From Pseudomonadota bacterium (lineage in GTDB: Bacteria > Pseudomonadota > Gammaproteobacteria > Burkholderiales > Burkholderiaceae_B), in contig JAFAGQ010000118.1 in NCBI GenBank assembly GCA_023422555.1, positions 1 through 32,943 on the forward strand: 32,943 nucleotides of DNA, given 5' to 3'. Positions within the stretch are counted from its first letter, which is position 1. The number at the start of each line of letters is the position of its first letter. Below are positions 1 through 8,023 of the stretch, piece by piece. Position numbers and translations under genes: made by a program. The notes below the pieces were generated by a model. The model was not told where the DNA came from. It saw nothing but the letters and a program-made list of their open reading frames with translations, and ran no database searches.

Positions 1-111
1 GGACACCGCGTAGCAGCCTGCGGAGAGGTAGTCAGACATAAGAATGCGGTTGGTTCTTGTGCGGCCTCTGTGAAACAGGAACCCACCGAAGCACTTGCCC
101 TCACCGGTTAA
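1..111 (+). CDS. tnpB: TnpB RNA-guided endonuclease, C-terminal 36 codons (partial)
   Basis: Frame 1 reads without interruption from the window edge to TAA at 109-111. It begins GHRVAACGEVV and ends SVKQEPTEALALTG, the characteristic C-terminus of proteobacterial OrfB/TnpB proteins (compare the common GHAVLACGE...SVKQEPTEA ending). TnpB is the omega-RNA-guided DNA nuclease of IS200/IS605 elements. The RuvC and zinc-finger regions lie before the window, so intactness cannot be judged. This tail is not itself broken. Confidence 0.82.
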   Translation, partial: GHRVAACGEVVRHKNAVGSCAASVKQEPTEALALTG

Positions 112-153
112 GGCAGTAGGAATCCCCATCCTTTAGGGAGGGGAGGATGTCAA
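1..153 (+). mobile_element. Right end of an IS200/IS605-family (TnpB-carrying) insertion sequence, left part outside window
   Basis: The first 153 bases are the 3' end of a tnpB gene followed by an element end. After the tnpB stop comes a G/C-rich hairpin at 124-143, CCCCATCC-TTTA-GGGAGGGG, with one A-A mismatch and one G-T pair, then AGGATGTCAA ending near 153. This layout (tnpB stop, short spacer, subterminal hairpin, terminal TCAA) is the known right end of IS200/IS605/IS1341-type elements, which end without terminal inverted repeats. Whether tnpA or the left end exists cannot be seen. The exact end is inferred from family likeness and may be off by a few bases. Confidence 0.8.
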
Positions 154-252
154 TAAAGTCGTTCGGCATTGAAGTAATCCAACGTAGTCCTCTATCAGCT
201 TTGTCCATTTCACCCTATTGGTAGTGGATACACTCAGCACCGGGATCGACAC

Positions 253-1497
253 TTGAAACAGGAAATCTCCGCTTCGGAAGCCCGCCGTTTCGCGCTCACC
301 GCTCAGGGCTTTAACGTCCTCAACCGTAGCGGTGACATCGGCAGAGCGCAACTGCGCCGCTCCATTGCTCAAATGGGCGTCCTACAGATCGACAGCGTGA
401 ATGTTCTGGTGCGTGCGCACTACCTGCCGCTCTACTCTCGTCTTGGATCCTATGAGCGCAATCTGCTGGATACAGAAGCTGTTGCCAAGTCTAAGCGCTT
501 TTTTGAATATTGGGGACACGCAGCGTCACTGCTTCCCCTGGATTGCCATCCGTTGTTTCGTTGGCGCATGGAACGAGCACTGCGTGGTGAAGGCATCTGG
601 CGGCCACTGCAGCCCTACGCAAAGGAACGTCGAACAGAGGCCGAGGCGATATTAAATCGCATTCGTGAAGAAGGTCCATTGGCTGCTTCTGATCTGTCAG
701 CCGCCCCCGTAGCGATCTCCAACAGCAATCAGAAAGCCAAAGCGGCCAAAGAGATGTGGGATTGGAGCGAAGTCAAGCATGCCATTGAATGGCTCTTCTG
801 GTCAGGACAAATTGCAGCTACAAATCGTAGAGGCAGTTTTGAACGGGTGTACGACGTACCCGAACGGGTTATGCCAACTGCAATTTTACAAACACCAACA
901 CCGAGCGAACAGGATGCGCAACGTGCGCTGATCGCCCGCTCCGCAAAAGCCCTGGGCATTGCGACGGCTGATGATCTTCGAGATTATTACCGCATTCCTG
1001 CGGCGGACGCGCCACAAGCAATACAGCAACTGGCAGAGGAAGGAACTCTGATACCGGTACGCGTCAGAGGCTGGCGCCAGCAGGCATATTTACACAAAGA
1101 TGCGCGCGCCGGTCGCAGAATCGAAGGCGCTACGCTGCTCTCGCCTTTTGATCCACTCATCTGGTATCGCCCGCGCACAGAGCGACTTTTCGACTTTCGC
1201 TATCGACTGGAGATCTATACGCCTGCCCACAAACGTGAGCATGGCTATTATGTGTTGCCGTTTCTGTTGAATGGTGCAATCGTGGCGCGTGTAGACCTGA
1301 AGGCCGATCGCCAGTCAGATGTTTTGATGGTGCAGCGTGCCCATATAGAACCTGATGCCCCGCAAAACACAATAGAACATCTGATCGATGAGCTGCGACT
1401 TATGACTTCATGGCTCGGCTTGTCTTCGCTTGCCGTCACACCAGCGGCGATGATCCACCCGCTACTTACTCAATTGCGAGCGAATACATTGTCATAA
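253..1497 (+). CDS. alkZ: AlkZ/YcaQ-family winged-helix DNA glycosylase
   Basis: The 414-residue product matches the HTH_42/AlkZ family in length and sequence. In E. coli, YcaQ (AlkZ) excises bulky N-alkylated bases and unhooks interstrand crosslinks. The N-terminal helix with SEARRFALTAQGF is followed by QIDSVNVLVRAHYLPLYSRLG. Q45-I-D47 corresponds to the catalytic Q-x-D motif of the YcaQ-like subgroup. The C-terminal LLSPFDPLIWYRPRTERLF block (about 294-312) is also a family hallmark. Start: TTG at 253, preceded by GGGA at 242-245. The frame stays open upstream to a TAA at 175 but holds no ATG or GTG, so TTG is the only usual start. It lies 100 bp beyond the IS end and converges with fic, one base separating the two stops. 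Not part of an obvious operon. Confidence 0.85.
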   Translation: MKQEISASEARRFALTAQGFNVLNRSGDIGRAQLRRSIAQMGVLQIDSVNVLVRAHYLPLYSRLGSYERNLLDTEAVAKSKRFFEYWGHAASLLPLDCHPLFRWRMERALRGEGIWRPLQPYAKERRTEAEAILNRIREEGPLAASDLSAAPVAISNSNQKAKAAKEMWDWSEVKHAIEWLFWSGQIAATNRRGSFERVYDVPERVMPTAILQTPTPSEQDAQRALIARSAKALGIATADDLRDYYRIPAADAPQAIQQLAEEGTLIPVRVRGWRQQAYLHKDARAGRRIEGATLLSPFDPLIWYRPRTERLFDFRYRLEIYTPAHKREHGYYVLPFLLNGAIVARVDLKADRQSDVLMVQRAHIEPDAPQNTIEHLIDELRLMTSWLGLSSLAVTPAAMIHPLLTQLRANTLS

Positions 1498-1498
1498 T

Positions 1499-2608
1499 CT
1501 ATGCGCCGACTTTTCCTTCTCCTCGTTCATCTTCAACCAACAAGTTCATTAGTCGCACATTGAGAAATATTTTTTCTCGTCCTAACTGTGCTTCTCTGAG
1601 GATATTCTGTGCCACCAATGACTGAAGGATTTTTGAAGCGGTCTGACGCTTGGCGATCCCTTCATCCACGAGATTGCCGATTCGGCAGTACGGTTGCGTA
1701 AAAATCAGATCGACGAGTTCATAGCTATAAATCTTCGGCGTTTCGCGTCGCAGTTGATCACGTATTTGATCCATCAAGTGACATATCGCCGTGATTTTGT
1801 TCGAAGTCCATTCTGCAGTACTCTGAGTTGCCTGAAGCATATATAAAATCCATGACTCCCACTCCTGATGGGTCGTCACTCTAAGGAGACGCTGATAATA
1901 TTCCTGCTTGTTCTGAATGATGTATCGGCTCAGGTACAAAATGGGCACCTCAAGAAGATTCTCAGACACGAGGTATAGCAGGTTCAGCACACGGCCTGTT
2001 CTGCCGTTGCCATCGGTAAACGGGTGAATCGCTTCAAATTGATAATGCATGACAGCCATTCGAATCAGAGGATCGATATCGGTTTGCGTGTGTATGAAAC
2101 GCTCCCAATCCGCCAGCAGCTCGCGAATAACGCTCTCTCCCTGGGGCGGCGTATACACAATTTGTTGTGTCGCGTCGTTCATTAAGGCGGTCCCCGGCAC
2201 CCGACGGATGTCCATGTCCACCCCTTTGATTGTTCGGCAAATTTCCACCGCCGTCGCCGTTGTCAGCGGCTTTTTCTCTAGCGATTTGAACCCTCCATAT
2301 AACGCTGTCCGGTAACGCAACGCTTCTTTGGTCGCGGGATCTGCCGTTCCGCTGGATTCGTCATTCGCATACTGAAAGAGACGATCAGTGGTGGTTACAA
2401 TATTCTCAATTTCCGAACTGGCCTGCGCCTCGAGCATGGGAAGAATATTGATCAACATTTCCTGATTGGGAATACGCTTTGCCATGGCTTTCAGGCCTGC
2501 GAGCGAAGCCTGGGCAGAAATACATGCCTTAAGAATAGCCTTACTCTCTATTTCCACTTTGGGTGGGAGGCGTGGTAGATCGTTATACGGGAGAGTAGGA
2601 TTGAACAC
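1499..2608 (-). CDS. fic: Fic-family protein (probable AMP-transferase) with N-terminal inhibitory motif and C-terminal winged helix
   Basis: 369 residues. The Fic signature HPFTDGNGRTGR is complete at 195-206, with catalytic H195 and the phosphate-binding D-G-N-G-R-x-G-R, so AMP transfer (or a related reaction) to target hydroxyl groups is expected. The N-terminal Fic_N-like region carries S64-S-E-I-E68-N69, matching the (S/T)xxxE(G/N) inhibitory helix, which marks a class II Fic held inactive in cis. Residues about 300-360 (GNLVDEGIAKRQTASKILQSLV) look like a winged-helix DNA-binding domain, common in this Fic subgroup. The start is GTG at 2608. The frame opens only 39 bases further up and has no better start. 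No antitoxin gene lies beside it, which fits a self-inhibited enzyme. Six repeated boxes upstream suggest autoregulation through the winged helix. Targets are unknown. Confidence 0.87.
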   Translation of the reverse strand: MFNPTLPYNDLPRLPPKVEIESKAILKACISAQASLAGLKAMAKRIPNQEMLINILPMLEAQASSEIENIVTTTDRLFQYANDESSGTADPATKEALRYRTALYGGFKSLEKKPLTTATAVEICRTIKGVDMDIRRVPGTALMNDATQQIVYTPPQGESVIRELLADWERFIHTQTDIDPLIRMAVMHYQFEAIHPFTDGNGRTGRVLNLLYLVSENLLEVPILYLSRYIIQNKQEYYQRLLRVTTHQEWESWILYMLQATQSTAEWTSNKITAICHLMDQIRDQLRRETPKIYSYELVDLIFTQPYCRIGNLVDEGIAKRQTASKILQSLVAQNILREAQLGREKIFLNVRLMNLLVEDERGEGKVGA

Positions 2609-2623
2609 GTGGATGCCCCAAGG

Positions 2624-2770
2624 GATATGTCGAAATTTTGCCCAATTTTAAACACATTCCCCTGACGTGTCGATTTTTTTCGATTTTTTCGACACGTCAA
2701 AACAATATGTTTACGCCATCGACATATTCTTCTGATATGTCGATAAAATGCGTTTTTTTCGACATGTTCA
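2624..2770. promoter_or_regulatory. Six-box operator cluster upstream of fic
   Basis: Six copies of a TGAYRTGTCGA-like box lie upstream of fic. They read forward at 2624-2633, 2663-2673 and 2733-2743, and inverted at 2689-2699, 2719-2729 and 2759-2770. The boxes at 2663 and 2689 are a perfect 11-bp inverted repeat (TGACGTGTCGA / TCGACACGTCA). The pair at 2733/2759 repeats this geometry, about 26 bp centre to centre with a T-rich spacer. The 2624 box and the 2759 box are each followed by AAATTTTGC, giving an imperfect 25-bp direct repeat 137 bp apart. The nearest box ends 16 bp before the fic start. Best guess: operators for a repressor, perhaps Fic itself. The rest of the gap, 2771-2934, is A+T-rich with no gene seen. 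Confidence 0.6.
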
Positions 2771-2934
2771 AATTTTGCGCAGTTTACTCATATTAAGGAG
2801 ATTCAAAAATCTTACAAGTAACAGCATTTAGTAGCTAAATTCGCTTATTTTTGAAAAAGTAACACTGCCGACTAAAATTCGATATTCAAAAATTGGCATT
2901 TCATATTTGCCGGTGATTCCGACGAGTTTGCATT

Positions 2935-3555
2935 TCAAAATGTCGCTGGCGTATTTACCCATAGCACCCTGGTAACCGTCTTTCCCGGATTCCGATACCC
3001 ATGAGGGACGTCGCTGGAGAAGTGAAAAGAGTCCCCGGCCTGCAAATGGTGAATTTCCTCCCTGAGTCGCAGTTCGAACTCCCCCTCAATAACGTAGCCC
3101 ATTTCTTCGCCCGCATGAGCGATCTGCTCAAGTTCTTCGGTCTTAGGTTGCAAATGGTAAATATCTGCCTGTAACAACTGACCGCGCATGGGAACGATGA
3201 CCCGTTCTAGCGTAAGGCCGGATTTATGCCCCGCCTGATGGGAGAACGACAATACCGGCCGTTCTCCCTCTCGAAGCACAGGCGATTCTGCGAACGCACC
3301 TGACACAGTGAGTTCTGCAACATTGGTGTCCAGCGCCAAAGCGAGGCGATGAAGATTCGCCAACGAAGGCATGGCATGACCGCGTTCAATCCGGGACAGC
3401 AGACTTTCAGAGCACTGCGCCAGTTGGGCCAATTCCTTGAGGGTCAATCCATGCACAAGCCGTGCATGTCTGAGCCGTGGGCCCAACGCCGTAAGCATAG
3501 TGGTGTCATCTGCTGAAGACTGCTCTATTACCTGCTGTTCCGCTTTTTTGTTCAT
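2935..3555 (-). CDS. XRE-family regulator with C-terminal cupin domain
   Basis: 206 residues. Residues about 26-82 form an XRE-type helix-turn-helix (LRHARLVHGLTLKELAQLA, then SESLLSRIERGHAMPSL). Residues about 140-200 form a cupin_2 barrel (HAGEEMGYVIEGEFEL and GDSFHFSSDVPHGYRN). PuuR/SutR-like regulators have this architecture, with the cupin sensing a small molecule. It is the last gene of the minus-strand ureide operon, 37 bp after the DUF1989 gene, and so is the likely local regulator. A 17-bp palindrome at 8929-8945 is a candidate site. The stop is followed by an A+T-rich gap with no clear terminator. Confidence 0.85.
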   Translation of the reverse strand: MNKKAEQQVIEQSSADDTTMLTALGPRLRHARLVHGLTLKELAQLAQCSESLLSRIERGHAMPSLANLHRLALALDTNVAELTVSGAFAESPVLREGERPVLSFSHQAGHKSGLTLERVIVPMRGQLLQADIYHLQPKTEELEQIAHAGEEMGYVIEGEFELRLREEIHHLQAGDSFHFSSDVPHGYRNPGKTVTRVLWVNTPATF

Positions 3556-3592
3556 ATGCTATCTGTCATACGCTAGGTCAATTTTAAGTTTC

Positions 3593-4324
3593 TCATTTCG
3601 CTTCATGCACAGAGAAGTGTACTTCAACGGGCCGGTTGTCGTTGATGGGAACTATGTCCTGAGGACATGCGGACATCACAACGACACAATCCATTTCAGC
3701 GCGCAGTTCCACATAGTCTCCTGCTTTGGAAGCAGGTGGCAGCCACTGTACGGCGCCATTACTGTCCACAGGAATATTCATCCACAAATTCAAAGGCTGA
3801 GGAACTTCGCGGGCTCTCAGTCCAATCGCCTTCAGTGCCAGCCGCATATTATCAGCACAATTATCGTGATAATGTTCAACGCCCAGATTACGATATCGAT
3901 AAGCGTCGCAGGCTGCCATTAACGTGTCGTGTACACCGGGAGATGTGTCAGCCGTGAGTGTCATGATGGCTCGACGTCGGTTACTGAAAAGGGGATCGCC
4001 CTCCTTGGGAATAATGCGATCGATCGCAGCACGGGCGTGTTCCATGGACATGAATTCGCTGAGGTCATCCGCTTTAAAGGCCCATGTGTCGCAAACTTGC
4101 GAGCCGTGGGTATTAACAATGCGAATGATCTGACCTTTTGCAAGACGCACAGCACGGCCATTTCTGGCAGGAACCTCATAGACCTTATCCAGTTCCGGAG
4201 TGCCATCAGGGAAGATTGGCTCACGATGCGTGTTATTTAAGCCAACCGGTTCACCGTTATCGGCAACGATAGATCCGTTAGTGGCAAAGGCAGAGACAGA
4301 TTCGGGAGAAAGCACTTCGGTCAT
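3593..4324 (-). CDS. DUF1989 (urea-carboxylase-associated family) protein
   Basis: About 243 residues. VYEVPARNGRAVRLAKGQIIRIVNTHGSQVCDTWAF and the later VHDTLMAACDAYRYRNLGVEHYHDNCADN segment identify the DUF1989 family, which includes the two proteins often encoded beside urea carboxylase. The molecular role of the family is not established. Conserved Cys and His residues (around C81, C142, H154, H156 and C159, counting from an ATG at 4333) could bind a metal. Start: ATG at 4324, preceded at suitable distance by AAGGA. The ATG at 4333 directly abuts that ribosome site and is less likely. It lies 86 bp downstream of the M20 hydrolase gene, suggesting a role in processing the released nitrogen or urea-like product. 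Confidence 0.82.
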   Translation of the reverse strand: MTEVLSPESVSAFATNGSIVADNGEPVGLNNTHREPIFPDGTPELDKVYEVPARNGRAVRLAKGQIIRIVNTHGSQVCDTWAFKADDLSEFMSMEHARAAIDRIIPKEGDPLFSNRRRAIMTLTADTSPGVHDTLMAACDAYRYRNLGVEHYHDNCADNMRLALKAIGLRAREVPQPLNLWMNIPVDSNGAVQWLPPASKAGDYVELRAEMDCVVVMSACPQDIVPINDNRPVEVHFSVHEAK

Positions 4325-4410
4325 GGTAAGCATCCTTTATCAGGTTGAAAAATTCAATATTGCAATTGCTGTTGAGTAGTGGTTTAACGCTTGATATTTG
4401 GTTCATCCAG

Positions 4411-5727
4411 TCATCGTGTCGTGGAATCAAAATGCAATTGCGCCAGTTGCAGCAGACTCCAGGCAAGTACCTTAGTGCTCGCAGTCAGATCTTCGAGGTT
4501 TGTGTCTTCGGAGGGATGGTGGCTGACTCCTTTTATACTGGGCGCAAAGATCATTGCTGTCGGGCAAAACTCAGCCATGGGCATCGCATCGTGGAAAGCA
4601 CCGGAAAGCATCGGGCGGTGTTCAATTGCCAATGACTCACAGATGTGATTAATCATTTCCACCAGGTGACTGTCAAATTGAACAGTGGATTTACTCTGAA
4701 GAACATCCATACGGGCTCCAGAAGGGAGCGCCGACTCGATAATTCTTTGAACCTGATCCAGCGCCTGAGCATCAGGGTGGCGCACGTCAACGGTAAAGGT
4801 GACGCGGTCGGCAATCGTATTTATGGAGCCGGGTTCGCAATGCCAGCGTCCTAAGGTGAGCCGCAATCTATCATCGTCTACATTTTTCGAGTAATTGATC
4901 AGCGTATGCGCCAGTTCAATAGCCTTAACCTGGGCGTCATCACGGTTTAAAAGAGGGGTAGTTCCGGCGTGCGCGCTGCGCCCTGAAACCATAATCTGAA
5001 ACCAACGAACACCTTGTATGCCTGTAACACAACCTACCTGCAATCTTTCATCTTCCAGCACGGGCCCCTGTTCAATATGAGACTCAATATATGCATGAAC
5101 TGGCATGCCCAACGTTCGACCCATGAGCGTCCATCCCTGCTGGTGGGCATACTCCGTAAAATCAGAGACAGCAGCGTCGCGCGCCTCACGAAAAGTAATA
5201 CCTTCTCTGTCAGAGACAGACAGGAACGCTTGCAGACGTTCGGGTGACGTGTAAGAGACAGAACCCATCAGACCTGGTGAGAATCGTGATCCTTCCTCAT
5301 TGGTCCACATGACCACATCGAGCGAGCGATGAGTCGAGATATTCAGTGCGTCCAGAGCCTCGAAGACTTCCAGCCCTGCGACGACGCCAAACGCTCCGTC
5401 AAGCCAGCCGCCCACAGGCTGAGTATCTGCATGACTTCCCGTCATTACGGGTTCAGCATCAACAGATTGACCAAGACGCCGAATGACGACGTTGGCCGCT
5501 TCGTCGATTCCCACAACATATCCCGAACGGGAAGCAAAATCCTGAACCAGCCACCGACGTCCGACCAGTTCCTGTCTCGTCAGCGCCTCCCGAGAAATAC
5601 CACCCGTATCAATGGCTCCGAACTCAGCCAGCCCACGTAATCGGCGTTGCAGACGCTGTGCATCCACAGCCTCCGCAACCGAGCGGCAGGCTGAGTCCAG
5701 AATTGAAATTTCGCTTTTATCGCTCAT
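4411..5727 (-). CDS. M20-family Zn-dependent amidohydrolase (allantoate amidohydrolase / N-carbamoyl-L-amino-acid hydrolase type)
   Basis: 438 residues, typical for the hydantoinase/carbamoylase (hyuC/allC/amaB) family of dinuclear metal amidases. Metal ligands are visible: H99 in GSHADT, D110 in GGWLDGAFGV, E144/E145 in WTNEEGSRF, H211 in the HAYIESHIEQGPVLE block, and a late histidine in GVSHHPSED (about 403-404). GRSAHAGTTP at 249-258 belongs to the dimerisation lid domain. The enzyme removes a carbamoyl or amide group, releasing ammonia and CO2 from a ureide or N-carbamoyl amino acid. Which substrate cannot be read from the sequence. Its ATG overlaps the stop of the ABC ATPase gene (ATGA), so import and hydrolysis are translationally coupled. 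Confidence 0.88.
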   Translation of the reverse strand: MSDKSEISILDSACRSVAEAVDAQRLQRRLRGLAEFGAIDTGGISREALTRQELVGRRWLVQDFASRSGYVVGIDEAANVVIRRLGQSVDAEPVMTGSHADTQPVGGWLDGAFGVVAGLEVFEALDALNISTHRSLDVVMWTNEEGSRFSPGLMGSVSYTSPERLQAFLSVSDREGITFREARDAAVSDFTEYAHQQGWTLMGRTLGMPVHAYIESHIEQGPVLEDERLQVGCVTGIQGVRWFQIMVSGRSAHAGTTPLLNRDDAQVKAIELAHTLINYSKNVDDDRLRLTLGRWHCEPGSINTIADRVTFTVDVRHPDAQALDQVQRIIESALPSGARMDVLQSKSTVQFDSHLVEMINHICESLAIEHRPMLSGAFHDAMPMAEFCPTAMIFAPSIKGVSHHPSEDTNLEDLTASTKVLAWSLLQLAQLHFDSTTR

Positions 5728-6635
5728 TGTCCGACTCCGGGTGTTACGACGGCATCTGTGTTATATATGGAAGCCGAGGAATGCAACGGCCTCACCAGAA
5801 TGGGGATCGAGTCTGATCCTGCCCCTTTGTGAGTCGCCACAGCGCCAAGACTTCTGCGAATCCATGGTTCGAGAAACTTTCGTATTCGGGGATGTGTGGG
5901 CGCATGAATGATTTCCTCCGGTGTTCCCACTGTCACGATACGCCCGCTCTCCATGAACACAACGCGGTCAGACACTTCCGCCGCAAAACTCATTTCGTGG
6001 GTCACCATCACCATTGTCATACCTTCACGTGAAAGGGATTTGATGACATCCAGCACTTCATCCACCAGCTCCGGATCCAGCGCTGAGGTAGGTTCGTCCA
6101 GCAACATTGCCAGGGGGTCAACCGCAAGCGCTCGAGCAATACCAACTCGCTGTTGTTGCCCACCACTGAGGTTCGCTGGCAGGGATTCTGCCTTGGCAGC
6201 GAGGCCAACCCGCTCTAATGCTTCAATTGCAATTTTTCTGGCGCGTTCCGGACGCATGCCTTTGGCCAGGGTAAGCGGCGCCATGACATTCGCAATCGCT
6301 GTCATATGAGGCCACAGATTAAACTGCTGGAAGACCATGGCCAATGGTGCACGCACTTCGGAAATAATCCTGTCGCTCTCGGGATGTAACCTGCCATCCG
6401 AACTTCGTCTGTAACCGAGCAGCGCGCCACGTACGCGAACTTCCCCCTGATCGTAGGCTTCCAGAAAATTCATGCAGCGCAGTAGCGTGGTCTTTCCTGA
6501 ACCTGATGGACCAATCAAAGTGACAACTTCTCCCTTGTGAATCTCAAGATTGACATCAGCCAGCACGCAGTGGTCACCAAACGATTTACCGACGCCGTGC
6601 AGCGATAACATGGGAACGGATGAAGTGGAATTCAT
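5724..6635 (-). CDS. Polar amino-acid-type ABC transporter, ATP-binding subunit
   Basis: About 303 residues. Walker A GPSGSGKT (about 42-49), Q-loop FQQFNLWPHMT, signature LSGGQQQR (about 156-163), Walker B AMLLDEPTSALDPE (about 176-189) and switch MVTHEM are all intact, as in GlnQ/HisP/ArtP proteins. The chosen start is ATG at 6635, preceded by AAGGAA and 13 bp after the permease stop. A TTG at 6659 is also in frame but has no ribosome site. The C-terminus has a roughly 40-residue tail (from about LGAVATHKG) longer than GlnQ needs. Membrane-associated energiser of the importer formed with the next two genes. Confidence 0.92.
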   Translation of the reverse strand: MNSTSSVPMLSLHGVGKSFGDHCVLADVNLEIHKGEVVTLIGPSGSGKTTLLRCMNFLEAYDQGEVRVRGALLGYRRSSDGRLHPESDRIISEVRAPLAMVFQQFNLWPHMTAIANVMAPLTLAKGMRPERARKIAIEALERVGLAAKAESLPANLSGGQQQRVGIARALAVDPLAMLLDEPTSALDPELVDEVLDVIKSLSREGMTMVMVTHEMSFAAEVSDRVVFMESGRIVTVGTPEEIIHAPTHPRIRKFLEPWIRRSLGAVATHKGAGSDSIPILVRPLHSSASIYNTDAVVTPGVGQ

Positions 6636-6648
6636 GGTAAATGTTTCC

Positions 6649-7299
6649 TTAATCGGCAATTCGTTTGCGCAAGAGACTGCCCAGACGTTGAATAATCACG
6701 GCCAGCAACCAATAACTCAGGGCAAGCATCAAATAGGGTTCCAAATATACGAACTGTTCTGAAACCACTTTGCCTGCAGTCATAGTCAGTTCTGGATAAG
6801 TAATCACCGACGCCAGCGCGGATTCTTTCATCAGCAGTACTGTTTGATTCACGATCAACGGAACAGCAGCGCGCAATGCCTGTGGGCATTCGATATTCAG
6901 AAAAACCTGATGACGCGACAATCCCATGCATCTGGCGGCTTCAATCTGCCCTTTGGAAATACCTTGCCAACAGCCCCGGAATATCTCAGCAAAATATGCA
7001 GCTCCATACAGAGAGAGTGCGATGGCCGCCGCCATGAACGGATCCAGTGAAATACCCACGACAGGCAAGCCAAAATAAATCACGAATAAATGGATTAAGA
7101 ATGGCACGCCGCGCAGGATTGCGACGTAAGTCCAGTACACGGTGCCCAAAACGGGATTTCGCGTCTCACGCAGGATCAGAAGCACAAAACCAAGCAGTAA
7201 ACCGCCCGCAAGTCCTGCGATCACAAGTGTTACTGTTCTGATGACAGCGGAGCCGAATATGGGCAACAGTTGAATAAGCAAATTAATGTCGAGTGTCAT
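6649..7299 (-). CDS. ABC transporter permease (HisM/GlnP type), second subunit
   Basis: 216 residues with about five hydrophobic helices. The cytoplasmic EAA loop is at GISKGQIEAARCMGLSRHQVFLNIECPQALRAAVP, typical of the His/Glu/Gln/Arg/opine permease group. It overlaps the upstream permease gene by 4 bp. Together the two permeases make the inner-membrane channel of the importer. Confidence 0.92.
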   Translation of the reverse strand: MTLDINLLIQLLPIFGSAVIRTVTLVIAGLAGGLLLGFVLLILRETRNPVLGTVYWTYVAILRGVPFLIHLFVIYFGLPVVGISLDPFMAAAIALSLYGAAYFAEIFRGCWQGISKGQIEAARCMGLSRHQVFLNIECPQALRAAVPLIVNQTVLLMKESALASVITYPELTMTAGKVVSEQFVYLEPYLMLALSYWLLAVIIQRLGSLLRKRIAD

Positions 7300-7997
7300 T
7301 TGCTGATGACTCCATGTGTCATGATTGCTCTGCTGGCGCGCCTGTTCTTCGCCAATCGGCTACCCAGCCAGGAACCAAGAATAAAAATTACACCAGTAAT
7401 GAACAGATAGAAAGCGCCTACCGTCAGATAGACTTCCAGCGCCCGATAGTTAGCCGCTACGATCTGGCGTCCTGCGCGTGCGAGATCCGGTACGGCTATT
7501 ACAGAAATAATTGCCGAATTTTTGATCACATCGATTGCCTCTGACACCACAGCAGGCCAGACGGCGCGTGCCACTTGTGGCAACTGGATATAGCGGAAAG
7601 TCTGTTGCACACTCAGTCCAAATATCGAAGCGGCTTCCAGCTGTCCTTTTGGCACCGACGCCAGTCCCGCACGCAATATTTCCGACTGAAATGCACTTGA
7701 ATTCAGACTCATGGCCAGGATCGCCACCAACAATGGCGGCATATCCAGACCGAATGCATTGGGCAGATAGAACAACATCAGAAGCTGCACCAGCAACGGC
7801 GTACCCCGAAAAAAGCTTATGTACAGCCGCAGTATTCTCGAAAGCCAGCCATCACGCACGGTCAACGCGAGTAAACACGCACCCAGCACAAATCCGGAGA
7901 CGATTGCCACGGCCATTACGATCAACGTCATGGTCGCACCATTAATCAATACCGGCAGATAGGCAAGCAGACGTTCATACAATGCGGTGGCAGTCAT
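7296..7997 (-). CDS. ABC transporter permease (HisQ/GlnP type), first subunit
   Basis: About 233 residues, five to six transmembrane helices. The EAA loop is SVPKGQLEAASIFGLSVQQTFRYIQLPQVARAVWP, typical of polar amino-acid permeases. Start: ATG at 7997 with GGAA nine bases upstream. An in-frame TTG at 8012 is possible but less convincing. It lies 26 bp downstream of the binding-protein gene and overlaps the next permease gene by 4 bp. Confidence 0.91.
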   Translation of the reverse strand: MTATALYERLLAYLPVLINGATMTLIVMAVAIVSGFVLGACLLALTVRDGWLSRILRLYISFFRGTPLLVQLLMLFYLPNAFGLDMPPLLVAILAMSLNSSAFQSEILRAGLASVPKGQLEAASIFGLSVQQTFRYIQLPQVARAVWPAVVSEAIDVIKNSAIISVIAVPDLARAGRQIVAANYRALEVYLTVGAFYLFITGVIFILGSWLGSRLAKNRRASRAIMTHGVISK

Positions 7998-8023
7998 CGT
8001 TATAGGTTCCAATAACAGTCAGG

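Larger units (their letters stand above)
1..169 (+). ncRNA. Probable 3' part of the TnpB omega RNA (reRNA) plus its guide
   Basis: In IS200/IS605 elements the RNA guiding TnpB overlaps the 3' end of tnpB and the right element end, and the roughly 16 bases just outside the element serve as guide. Here the scaffold would run through the tnpB tail and the 124-143 hairpin to TCAA at 153, and the guide would be bases 154-169, TAAAGTCGTTCGGCAT. The hairpin is seen directly. Transcription and the exact boundaries are inferred from the family. Confidence 0.5.

Noticed and set aside
133..372. Minus-strand frame of 79 codons overlapping the alkZ start and the IS end
   Set aside because: It covers the IS hairpin and the antisense of alkZ codons, and no domain is recognisable. 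Treated as a shadow frame.
2663..2699. Inverted repeat with T-runs read as a terminator
   Set aside because: No gene ends toward it within useful distance, and the arms recur several times as separate boxes, which fits operators better.
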